NCBI RefSeq assembly: GCF_005280585.1
Contig: NZ_SZVO01000006.1
Location: forward strand, 124,001 to 188,000
DNA: 64,000 nucleotides
Source of the DNA: Dyadobacter frigoris
Lineage (GTDB): Bacteria; Bacteroidota; Bacteroidia; Cytophagales; Spirosomataceae
Direction: 5' to 3'
Shown here: positions 43,265-51,337 of the stretch, in pieces
How the letters are laid out: each line of letters begins with the position of its first letter
Position numbering within the stretch: position 1 is the first letter of the stretch
Translations under genes and position numbers: made by a program
The notes under the pieces: model-generated
Databases searched by the model: none
Seen by the model: the letters and a program-made list of their open reading frames with translations, nothing else
What the model was told of the DNA's origin: nothing

Positions 43265-44800
43265 TTTTATTCCCTGAGCCAAAGGAAGCGTCGCACTATA
43301 ATTAATTGTTGTTGTCTGCCTTCTCATATAAGCCTTCCAGGCGTCTGAACCGGACTCACGGCCTCCGCCTGTTTCTTTTTCTCCGCCAAAAGCTCCTCCA
43401 ATTTCAGCCCCGGAAGTTCCGATATTAACATTGGCAATCCCGCAGTCTGAACCCGTCTGTGATAAAAACTGTTCGGACTCACGAATATTAAGTGTAAAAA
43501 TGGACGAAGAAAGTCCTTGCGGCACAGCATTCTGCAATTCAATGGCTTTGTCCAGATTGTCATATTTTATTAGATACAAAATTGGCGCAAAAGTCTCGGT
43601 CTGGACAATAAAATAATCATTTTCAACTTCTGCCACACATGGAGCGACATAACATCCTGAATCATATTTATCACCTTTCAGGACTTTCGGATCAATAATG
43701 AAATGTCCGCCCTCTTTTCTTATTTTCTCAATCGCATCCTCATAATGATCAACCGCAATTGTATCAATAAGAGGCCCAACGTGATTATTTTCATCCAATG
43801 GATTTCCAATCCTTAATTGAGCATAAGCCTTAATCAGACGGTTTTTCACTTCTTCATAAATATCAACATGAACAATTAATCTTCTTGTAGATGTACAACG
43901 CTGTCCGGCCGTACCTACTGCACCAAAAACAATTCCCGGAATAGCAACATTTAAATCTGCCGATGGCGTTACAATGATCGCATTGTTCCCCCCAAGTTCC
44001 AACAAACTTTTACCAAGCCTTCTTGCTACGGCTTCTCCAACAGCTTTCCCCATTCTGGTACTTCCAGTTGCAGATACCAACGCGATTCTGCTATCATCCG
44101 CCAGATATTCTCCGACGGCCTGCCCTCCCGTTACAATGCCGGAAATACCTTCCGGAAGCTGATTGTTTTTGAGAACGATCTGAATAATATTCTGGCAGGC
44201 GATTGCTGTAAGCGGCGTTTTTTCAGAAGGCTTCCAAATACACACATCGCCGCAAACCCAGGCAAGCATAGCATTCCATGACCAGACTGCAACCGGGAAA
44301 TTAAATGCAGAGATAATTCCGACAATACCCAGCGGCTGCCATTGTTCGTACATCCGGTGCTGCGCCCTTTCACTATGCATACTCAATCCATACAACTGAC
44401 GGGAGAGTCCAACAGCAAAATCACAGATATCAATCATTTCCTGTACTTCACCAAGTCCTTCCTGCAAGCTTTTGCCCATTTCATAACTTACAAGTGTTCC
44501 CAATTCCTGCTTATTTCCACGCAATTGTTCACCAATCTGACGTACAATTTCTCCGCGTTTCGGCGCAGGAACCAATCTCCAAATTTTGAAAGCCTGACTT
44601 GCCGATTCCACAACCTCTTCAAAATCTTCCGGATTGGCTGAATGGACTTCTGCAATCAGTTTACCATCCACCGGAGAATAAGATTCCAGGATTTCTCCAC
44701 TTCCATTCCAGGATTTCAGTCCTGTGCTGACGCCGGGATTATTTGGATTTATATTTAATTTGGTAAGGATTTGTTGTATATCAATCATGGTATTATTCAT
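43250..44800 (-). CDS. Aldehyde dehydrogenase, ALDH7/alpha-aminoadipic semialdehyde type
   Basis: A 516-residue NAD(P)-dependent dehydrogenase. The catalytic Cys is Cys302 in GQRCTSTRR, the general-base Glu is in LLELGGNNAI and the nucleotide turn is SATGSTRMGKAV. Strings such as YSPVDGKLIAEVH, QPLGIVGIISAFNFPVAVWSWN and GGEKETGGGRESGSD match ALDH7 (antiquitin/AmaB), which oxidises alpha-aminoadipic semialdehyde/P6C in lysine breakdown. The upstream saccharopine-dehydrogenase-like gene (48 bp gap) supports that pathway. Start ATG at 44800. Confidence 0.9.
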   Translation of the reverse strand: MNNTMIDIQQILTKLNINPNNPGVSTGLKSWNGSGEILESYSPVDGKLIAEVHSANPEDFEEVVESASQAFKIWRLVPAPKRGEIVRQIGEQLRGNKQELGTLVSYEMGKSLQEGLGEVQEMIDICDFAVGLSRQLYGLSMHSERAQHRMYEQWQPLGIVGIISAFNFPVAVWSWNAMLAWVCGDVCIWKPSEKTPLTAIACQNIIQIVLKNNQLPEGISGIVTGGQAVGEYLADDSRIALVSATGSTRMGKAVGEAVARRLGKSLLELGGNNAIIVTPSADLNVAIPGIVFGAVGTAGQRCTSTRRLIVHVDIYEEVKNRLIKAYAQLRIGNPLDENNHVGPLIDTIAVDHYEDAIEKIRKEGGHFIIDPKVLKGDKYDSGCYVAPCVAEVENDYFIVQTETFAPILYLIKYDNLDKAIELQNAVPQGLSSSIFTLNIRESEQFLSQTGSDCGIANVNIGTSGAEIGGAFGGEKETGGGRESGSDAWKAYMRRQTTTINYSATLPLAQGIKFEIE

Positions 44801-44848
44801 TCAATGTAAAGTGAACCTGAGTTCTAAAATTTGACTTCTCCAAATTTG

Positions 44849-45901
44849 TCAATAAAACAAATTGCCATTTGTTGTCTTCATAAAATCATCCAGTAAGATA
44901 TCTTCCTGTTTGATAAAACCTTTGTCAGGCAAACTTCCATCCGCAACCATTTCCACTACCGAGGCAATCGAAGCCGCCGTAGTCCATGAAATGGCACGCC
45001 AATGCTGACCGTCGATTTTAATCGGATGATAGGCCCGATAAAATTCTTCCCGTTCCAGGAATTCGCCTTTCCAGCCTTCCACGACCGCATAAACGTATAC
45101 AACATCCTGCTGAACGGGCGGTTTTGCTTCGGTTAATATTTGTTCAACCAGTTCACGTTTTTCTTTTAGAATTAATTCATAAAGCAAAAATCGCATCAGA
45201 CTGCAATGACCGGGATAACGGATTGTTTTGTAATTTAAAGTATCGAGTTTTCCTTCAAAAGTTTCACACATTGTACCCAACCCTCCGGATGTGCTGAAAG
45301 CTTCAAACTCCTGTCCTTCAATATTGATCATTTCAATGCCTTCCAGTGACGGCACCATTTTCCTTACGCCATTGTGAATTACCTCGGCATCATTGATATA
45401 TTCGTTCACAACACCTGCCGGCGACCAGGTAAAAGAATAGCCCATCAATCCGTTTGGATAACGAGGCAAAGCGCCAACACGCAATTCGATATCACGGATT
45501 TTGGTAAAACGCTTTGCCAGGTCCATACCTACGATTCCGATAAAACCGGGCGCCAATCCGCATTGCGGCACCATCACGCCTCTACTGTCCTTCGCCAGTT
45601 CCCGAATGGCGGAAGTTGTGTAAACATCTTCCGTTAAATCGAAATAATGAATTCCCTTTTGATAAGCCATGACAGCTATCGGCAGATTTAAATTGTAAGG
45701 CATGCAGGAAACCACAGCATCAGCTCCTGTCAGAATTTCATCCAGAAAAGCATTTTCAGAAATATCTCCTGCTTTAAATAAAAAGGGAATTTCAACCGGA
45801 GGCCTTGTTTTGTCGATACCTGTCACCTGAAACCGCTTGCTGAGCAGCGTAGCGACCAATGAACCAACCTTTCCTAATCCTATGACAACAATGTTTTTCA
45901 T
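44849..45901 (-). CDS. Saccharopine dehydrogenase / lysine 6-dehydrogenase-like protein
   Basis: A 350-residue NAD(P)-dependent protein. The Rossmann start VVIGLGKVGSLVATLL and the C-terminal domain (MVPQCGLAPGFIGIVGMDLA, YSFTWSPAGVVNEYINDAEVIHNG) match the saccharopine dehydrogenase superfamily. Its length and lack of an N-terminal ketoglutarate-reductase domain resemble lysine 6-dehydrogenase as well as stand-alone saccharopine dehydrogenase; either would produce alpha-aminoadipic semialdehyde for the adjacent ALDH. Upstream it is divergent from the BaiN-like gene. The pathway call is an inference from the pair. Confidence 0.82.
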   Translation of the reverse strand: MKNIVVIGLGKVGSLVATLLSKRFQVTGIDKTRPPVEIPFLFKAGDISENAFLDEILTGADAVVSCMPYNLNLPIAVMAYQKGIHYFDLTEDVYTTSAIRELAKDSRGVMVPQCGLAPGFIGIVGMDLAKRFTKIRDIELRVGALPRYPNGLMGYSFTWSPAGVVNEYINDAEVIHNGVRKMVPSLEGIEMINIEGQEFEAFSTSGGLGTMCETFEGKLDTLNYKTIRYPGHCSLMRFLLYELILKEKRELVEQILTEAKPPVQQDVVYVYAVVEGWKGEFLEREEFYRAYHPIKIDGQHWRAISWTTAASIASVVEMVADGSLPDKGFIKQEDILLDDFMKTTNGNLFY

Positions 45902-46092
45902 AATGATCTAAGATGAAGTGTGAATTTCTATCAGAAAAGTATGTTGACTACTATTTATTTACAGCGATTGCTATAATTTAAAACGTACCAAGTGCCATCT
46001 CCCGTTAAAGAATTTAATGAAAGATAGGGAAAGAAATTGCAGTTTTATAAAACTTAGTGGTCATTTTTGTAAGTTTTACATCAATTCGTACT

Positions 46093-47325
46093 ATGCAGAT
46101 TGTGATTATTGGAGGCGGTGCTTCGGGATTTATGGCGGCAATAACGGCGGCAGAAACTTATCCTGATGCACGCGTTGTAATTTTGGAAAAAAATAAAACG
46201 GTTTTAAATAAAGTCCGCGTTTCGGGAGGCGGCAGATGCAACGTCACACACCAACCTTCGGACCTTCGTTTTTTCATTAAAAATTATCCAAGAGGAGAAA
46301 AATTTCTACGAAAACTTTTATCCCGTTTTGATGCACAGGATACAGTCAACTGGTTTGAGAACCGCGGAGTCAAATTAAAAACGGAAGCTGATGGCAGAAT
46401 GTTTCCAGTCACAGATTCTTCCCAAACCATTATTGAATGTCTTTTAAGAACGGCAAAAGTTTTAAATATTGATATAAAAACCAGTACCGGCGTTAAGTCA
46501 TTTGCCTGGACTGACATGGAAAATGTTCCTAAATTTTCTATTCAAATGGATTCAGAAGAATCCATAACGGCCGATAAAATTTTGATTGCTTCCGGCGGGC
46601 ATCCAAAATCCAGCGGTTTTAACTGGATTAGCGAACACGATCATACCATTGTTGAACCTTATCCGTCTTTGTTTACTTTCAACGTACCAAACGGATATTT
46701 ACTTCCACTTTCAGGGGTTGCAGTTCAGGATGCTTACGTTAAAATTATCGGAACAAAACATGAATGGCGCGGGCCTGTTTTGCTGACACACTGGGGATTC
46801 AGCGGACCAGCGATTTTAAAATTATCTGCCTGGGGCGCTCGCAATCTGGCTGCGCTGAATTATCACTTTACTTTTAAAATTAACTGGCTTCCCGAAATGA
46901 ACGAGCAGCAGGTACGGGAATTTTTGATCGCTGAAAAAACTAATACACCCAAACAGCAAATCACTTCTCATGCCCGTTTTGGATTACCAATCAGATTGTG
47001 GAAAGCATTTACAGAGAAAGCGGAAATTGCCGAGAATTTACGCTGGTCCGATGCTACCAATAAAGTGCTGAACCGTATGGCTGAACTCTTGACAAACAGC
47101 CAGTTTGATGTAAAAGGAAAAAGTACTTATAAGGAGGAATTTGTAACCTGCGGCGGTATTGCACTTACTGATATCAATCAGGAAACACTGGAAAGTAGAA
47201 AAGTACCTGGCTTATTTTTCGCGGGTGAGGTACTCGATGTTGACGGTATCACAGGCGGTTTCAATTTTCAAAATGCCTGGACAACCGGTTTTGTTGCAGG
47301 AAAAGAAATTGGGCGATTTTCTTAA
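46093..47325 (+). CDS. BaiN/HI0933-like NAD(P)/FAD-dependent oxidoreductase
   Basis: The ATG at 46093 (MQIVIIGGGASGFMAA) gives 410 residues; an upstream GTG is less likely because the FAD motif sits right at this ATG. The dinucleotide loop GGGASG, VSGGGRCNVTH, the ASGGHPKSSGF segment and the closing GLFFAGEVLDVDGITGGFNFQNAW are typical of the flavoprotein family that includes BaiN. The exact substrate is unknown in most members. Divergent from the lysine-degradation genes. Confidence 0.9.
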   Translation: MQIVIIGGGASGFMAAITAAETYPDARVVILEKNKTVLNKVRVSGGGRCNVTHQPSDLRFFIKNYPRGEKFLRKLLSRFDAQDTVNWFENRGVKLKTEADGRMFPVTDSSQTIIECLLRTAKVLNIDIKTSTGVKSFAWTDMENVPKFSIQMDSEESITADKILIASGGHPKSSGFNWISEHDHTIVEPYPSLFTFNVPNGYLLPLSGVAVQDAYVKIIGTKHEWRGPVLLTHWGFSGPAILKLSAWGARNLAALNYHFTFKINWLPEMNEQQVREFLIAEKTNTPKQQITSHARFGLPIRLWKAFTEKAEIAENLRWSDATNKVLNRMAELLTNSQFDVKGKSTYKEEFVTCGGIALTDINQETLESRKVPGLFFAGEVLDVDGITGGFNFQNAWTTGFVAGKEIGRFS

Positions 47326-47386
47326 CTTTAATAGAAATATTTCGATAGCCGATTCATTAAATTTTTCAAAACAGGATACAACTTCC

Positions 47387-48226
47387 ATGAGATCCCTAGT
47401 CATTTTCACTCTTCTTTTCCTGACCGGAAACTTAATTCTGGCACAGCCCGCTGATTTGAAAAACGATTATTTCCTTCGTCAGCTTTATAAAGATCAATCT
47501 TATAACACACAAAAAGATCTGGTACTTAAAGAATTTGCACATGTTGTTCCGGGCAGTTGGGGAGAATTTGTAAAAGGCGTTGATGAGGATATTGTCACAA
47601 ATAAAAAACTTCTTGCGCTTACTTTCGACGCTTGCGGTGGTCCGAGAGGAAGTGGTTATGACGCAGAACTGATCAATTATTTGAGAAAAGAAAAAATACC
47701 CGCAACGTTATTTGTTACCGGAAAATGGATTGATGCCAACTATAATACTTTCCTTGAACTAAGTAAAGACACACTTTTTGAAATCGAAAATCACGGCCTG
47801 AATCACCAACCCTGTTCCGTAGATGGAGAAAGCGAATATGGTATAAAAGGTACGCCGGACGTTCCGGATGCTTTTGATGAAATTGAAGCCAATGAGAGAA
47901 AAATTCAGTTTATCACCGGAAGACGTCCGAAATTTTATCGTTCAGCAACAGCTTATACCGATGAAGCCTGTGCAAAGATCGCCAGACAACTTGATGTTAC
48001 CGTCATAAGCTTTGATGTGCTTTCGGGAGATGCCGTACCTTTCACAAAAATTCCGGTCATAGAAAAAAGTGTACTTTCAAATGTGAAACCCGGAGCATTG
48101 ATCATCATGCATTTTAATCATCCGGAATGGAATACTTTTGAATCATTAGAAAAAATAATTCCAGTTTTAAAAAAGCAAGGTTACTCTTTTTCAAAACTGG
48201 AAACGTATCCTTTGAAAGGAAAATGA
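47387..48226 (+). CDS. Polysaccharide deacetylase family protein
   Basis: The frame is open from 47159 inside the previous gene, but MRSLVIFTLLFLTGNLILAQ at 47387 gives a signal peptide and is used. The 279-residue product has NodB motifs: LTFDACGGPRGSG (motif 1), FEIENHGLNHQP (motif 2, metal His) and RPKFYRSATAYTD (motif 3), with a late MHFNHPEWNTF. It likely removes N- or O-acetyl groups from a cell-envelope or external glycan in the periplasm. The second Asp of the usual TFDD is replaced by Ala (TFDA), as in some atypical members, so activity should be regarded as unproven. Only three bases separate it from convergent uvrC. Confidence 0.85.
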   Translation: MRSLVIFTLLFLTGNLILAQPADLKNDYFLRQLYKDQSYNTQKDLVLKEFAHVVPGSWGEFVKGVDEDIVTNKKLLALTFDACGGPRGSGYDAELINYLRKEKIPATLFVTGKWIDANYNTFLELSKDTLFEIENHGLNHQPCSVDGESEYGIKGTPDVPDAFDEIEANERKIQFITGRRPKFYRSATAYTDEACAKIARQLDVTVISFDVLSGDAVPFTKIPVIEKSVLSNVKPGALIIMHFNHPEWNTFESLEKIIPVLKKQGYSFSKLETYPLKGK

Positions 48227-48229
48227 TTT

Positions 48230-50038
48230 TTAATGCGCCATGGCATCAAAATAAGCCCTCACTTTTGTCGCCCGGTCGAATCCAATTAAAGATGTCAAAT
48301 CTTCAACCGAACTTTCACGTATTGCCCGGATCGAACCAAAATGTTTTAACAATTTTGTAGCCGTAACTTTTCCTACACCAACTACGCCATCCAGCTCACT
48401 TACCAGACTTCCTTTGCTCCGTTTATCCCTATGGAAAGTAATGGCAAACCGGTGTGCTTCATCGCGTATTTGCTGAATAAGTTTTAAAGATTCCGATCTT
48501 TTGTCGATATATAATGGAAGCGAATCTTCCGGAAAATATATCTCTTCCAAACGTTTAGCAATACCGATAATAGGCACCTGACCGTAAATTCCTAAACTTT
48601 TCAGTGCATCGCAAGCGGCACTCAACTGACCTTTTCCACCATCAACGATTATAAGATCAGGAAGCGCCTCGTTTTCTGCTATTACCCTCAAATATCTCCG
48701 GCCAACAATTTCGTTCATGGAAGCAAAGTCATTGGGGCCTATTACTGTTTTTATATTGAAATGGCGATAATCCTTTTTGGACGCCTTTCCTTCCTTAAAA
48801 CACACCATAGAAGCCACCGGATTTGTCCCCTGAATGTTTGAGTTATCAAAACATTCAATATGACGTGGTAATGTTTTTATTTGAAGATCCGTTTTTAGTT
48901 TAATTAAAACACGATCTTTTTTTGAAGAACTTGCTGAATTTTCAACTTCTCTGCGTTCGGCTTTTTCCCGGCGGAAATACATCACATTTTTCATGGACAT
49001 ATCCAGCAGCTTTTTCTTATCGCCAATTTGCGGGATAACCAGATCGAGTTTTAATTCCAGATCCGGTTTCAGGTTCGAGATTAATTCTTTTGCAGCCGTT
49101 CCGTATTTTTCACGCATTTCCACAATCATCAACGCCAGAATATCTTCATCGCTTTCGTCGAGCTTTTTCTTAATCTCAAAAGTCTGCGTGGCAATCATAT
49201 AACCTTCTGTAATTTTCATAAAGTTCAGATAAGCCGATTCCTCATCCGAAACAATGGTAAGCACATCCACATTACCAATTTTAGGATTGATAACCGTGGC
49301 CTTACTTTGAAAATTAGATAAATGCTCAATTTTGGTTTTCCAGGAATGCGCCTGTTCAAAAGCCATTAGCTCCGCCGCCGCCAGCATTTTTTCTTTAAAA
49401 TACTGCTGCGGTAATGTCAGATTTCCTTTAAGCATATGATGAATCTGCTCAATCTCAACATTATAATCCGACTCTGATTGCAGAGCTTCGCAAGGACCTT
49501 TACAGTTACCGATATGATATTCCAGACAAACCTTAAACTTTCCTGCCTCCACATTTTCTCTTGACAAATGTAAATGGCAGGAACGGATCGTATAAAGCGC
49601 CTTGAACATATCCAGCAGCGTATGCATGGATCGCAAATTGGCGAACGGACCATAAAAAGTCCCGCGCTTTTTATCCAGTTCACGGGTTACAAACACACGT
49701 GGAAAACGCTCATCTGTAATACAAATGAACGGATATGTTTTATCGTCTTTTAATAGGATATTGAATTTGGGTTGAAATTGCTTGATCAACTGATTTTCAA
49801 GCAATAAAGCATCCCATTCAGTATGCACAATGGTATATTCAATACGACGAATCTGGCTTACGAGCCGTTTTGTTTTTCTATCGTGCTGATTTGATTTTAA
49901 GAAATAACTTGAAACCCTGTTTCTCAGACTTTTTGCTTTTCCAACATAAATTACCTCCCCGGTATCGTCGAAATAACGGTAAACACCGGGATCAAAAGGA
50001 ATTTTAGAAAGCTCCTCTTTGTAATTAAATTCGGGCAT
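48230..50038 (-). CDS. uvrC: Excinuclease ABC subunit C
   Basis: A 602-residue UvrC. The N-terminal GIY-YIG nuclease domain has GVYRYFDDTGEVIYVGKAKSLRNRV (about 18-42), followed by a UvrB-binding UVR-like region, the RNase H-like C-terminal endonuclease half (CFDNSNIQGTNPVASMVCF, DLIIVDGGKGQL) and a C-terminal helix-hairpin-helix pair (SELDGVVGVGKVTATKLLKHFG). It makes both incisions in nucleotide excision repair. Length and frame are normal. Confidence 0.96.
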   Translation of the reverse strand: MPEFNYKEELSKIPFDPGVYRYFDDTGEVIYVGKAKSLRNRVSSYFLKSNQHDRKTKRLVSQIRRIEYTIVHTEWDALLLENQLIKQFQPKFNILLKDDKTYPFICITDERFPRVFVTRELDKKRGTFYGPFANLRSMHTLLDMFKALYTIRSCHLHLSRENVEAGKFKVCLEYHIGNCKGPCEALQSESDYNVEIEQIHHMLKGNLTLPQQYFKEKMLAAAELMAFEQAHSWKTKIEHLSNFQSKATVINPKIGNVDVLTIVSDEESAYLNFMKITEGYMIATQTFEIKKKLDESDEDILALMIVEMREKYGTAAKELISNLKPDLELKLDLVIPQIGDKKKLLDMSMKNVMYFRREKAERREVENSASSSKKDRVLIKLKTDLQIKTLPRHIECFDNSNIQGTNPVASMVCFKEGKASKKDYRHFNIKTVIGPNDFASMNEIVGRRYLRVIAENEALPDLIIVDGGKGQLSAACDALKSLGIYGQVPIIGIAKRLEEIYFPEDSLPLYIDKRSESLKLIQQIRDEAHRFAITFHRDKRSKGSLVSELDGVVGVGKVTATKLLKHFGSIRAIRESSVEDLTSLIGFDRATKVRAYFDAMAH

Positions 50039-50098
50039 GTATTATGGACTTGTTTAAGCGAATGCGAAGTTTACTATAATCCAGAGCGAATTATGAAA

Positions 50099-51238
50099 TC
50101 AATTCCGGCTCTTGTTGAAAAACAACCGGACCAAATGAAAAGTTGCGTCGCGTACCAGTGAAAAAGCTTCGGTCTCGGCTTGTTGTAAATTCATCGGACG
50201 ATTTAGAACAGAAACGGCGTAAGTTATTCCGGCTTTTTGGGTCTCTTCCGGCGATATCATCAGAGTACCGCAAACAACGGCAAGCGGCACATTATTTTTC
50301 TGACAAAGATCCGCTAATCCTTTTACCACTTTTCCCTGTAACGTCTGTTCATCCACTTTACCTTCTCCGGTGATAACCAGATCAGCTTTTTGAATATGTT
50401 CAGCGATATTGGTTTGCTCCATGACGATACTGACACCTTCCCGAAGTTCTGCATTGAGAAACCAAAGTGCACCAGCTCCTAAGCCACCTGCTGCACCAGC
50501 ACCAGGATTATCACTGATATCTTCGCCAAATGTTTCAGAAGCTACTTTTGCTATATTTTTCAAACCGTTATCCAATTGAAAAACCATCGATTTGTCAGCT
50601 CCTTTTTGCGGCCCATAAATATAGGCCGCGCCCGATTTCCCATAAAGCGGATTGGTTACATCACAGGCAACGATAAATTCAACAGATTTTAAAAGCGGAT
50701 TAACATTTTCTGTTTTGATAAATTTGATTGAGGAGATATTTTCTCCGTTAGCCATCACTTCCTTCTCATTTTCGTCTAAAAACTTATACCCCAGCGCAGA
50801 GGCCATTCCAATTCCGGCCTCTGTTGTTGCACTTCCCCCAATGCCAAGAATTATCTTTTTAACTCCGGAATTGATCGCATATAAAATCAATTCTCCCGTT
50901 CCGTAGGTATTGGTAAGCAATGGATTTCTTTCTTCCGGCTTTAAAAGATTTAATCCGGACGCGGCAGCCATTTCAATAAATGCAGTATTACCATCACCCG
51001 ACAAACCATATTCCGCTTCAATATATCTTCCCAATGGGTCATGAACAACGGTAGTTACAAATTTCCCTTTCGATTGTTCTGTCAAAATCCGCATAGTTCC
51101 TTCGCCCCCGTCAGCCAATGGAACAGAAATAATTTCAGCATCAGGATAAGCCAGACGTATTCCTTCTGCAACAGATTGACAAACCTCTGATGCTTCCAGA
51201 GAGCCGCGGAATTTGTCAGGAGCAATAAGAATATACAC
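50099..51238 (-). CDS. Glycerate kinase (GarK/GlxK type)
   Basis: A 379-residue glycerate kinase of the GlxK family. It starts MYILIAPDKFRGSLEASEV and carries LADGGEGTMRIL, GIGGSATTEAGIGMASALGYKF and the late DLVITGEGKVDEQTLQGKV. It phosphorylates D-glycerate to 2-phosphoglycerate (or 3-phosphoglycerate in some relatives) in the cytosol. Upstream of its start is a stray inverted-repeat half (51246-51283) and then the PBP gene end, so its promoter must lie in this 100-bp stretch. No other glycerate pathway genes are adjacent. Confidence 0.92.
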   Translation of the reverse strand: MYILIAPDKFRGSLEASEVCQSVAEGIRLAYPDAEIISVPLADGGEGTMRILTEQSKGKFVTTVVHDPLGRYIEAEYGLSGDGNTAFIEMAAASGLNLLKPEERNPLLTNTYGTGELILYAINSGVKKIILGIGGSATTEAGIGMASALGYKFLDENEKEVMANGENISSIKFIKTENVNPLLKSVEFIVACDVTNPLYGKSGAAYIYGPQKGADKSMVFQLDNGLKNIAKVASETFGEDISDNPGAGAAGGLGAGALWFLNAELREGVSIVMEQTNIAEHIQKADLVITGEGKVDEQTLQGKVVKGLADLCQKNNVPLAVVCGTLMISPEETQKAGITYAVSVLNRPMNLQQAETEAFSLVRDATFHLVRLFFNKSRN

Positions 51239-51245
51239 GGGTTTT

Positions 51246-51283
51246 AATTTTGAATGGGTGAATGATAGAATGAGTGAATGGGG
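51246..51283. repeat. Solitary end of the inverted-repeat element seen at 21-22 kb
   Basis: AATTTTGAATG followed by the GATAGAATGAGTGAATG word, matching the left end of the element at 21125. The right half is absent. It lies just upstream of the glycerate kinase start. Confidence 0.65.
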
Positions 51284-51337
51284 ATTTCCATCACTACTGA
51301 TTTAAAGGATTTCTCGGCTTTGCCTTACTGTTATTTT

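Noticed and set aside
44342-44641. Plus-strand ORF of 99 residues inside the aldehyde dehydrogenase gene
   Set aside because: Antisense shadow of a well-conserved enzyme; no start context or homology.
47159-47386. N-terminal extension of the polysaccharide deacetylase
   Set aside because: It lies inside the BaiN-like gene in another frame; the signal peptide begins at 47387.
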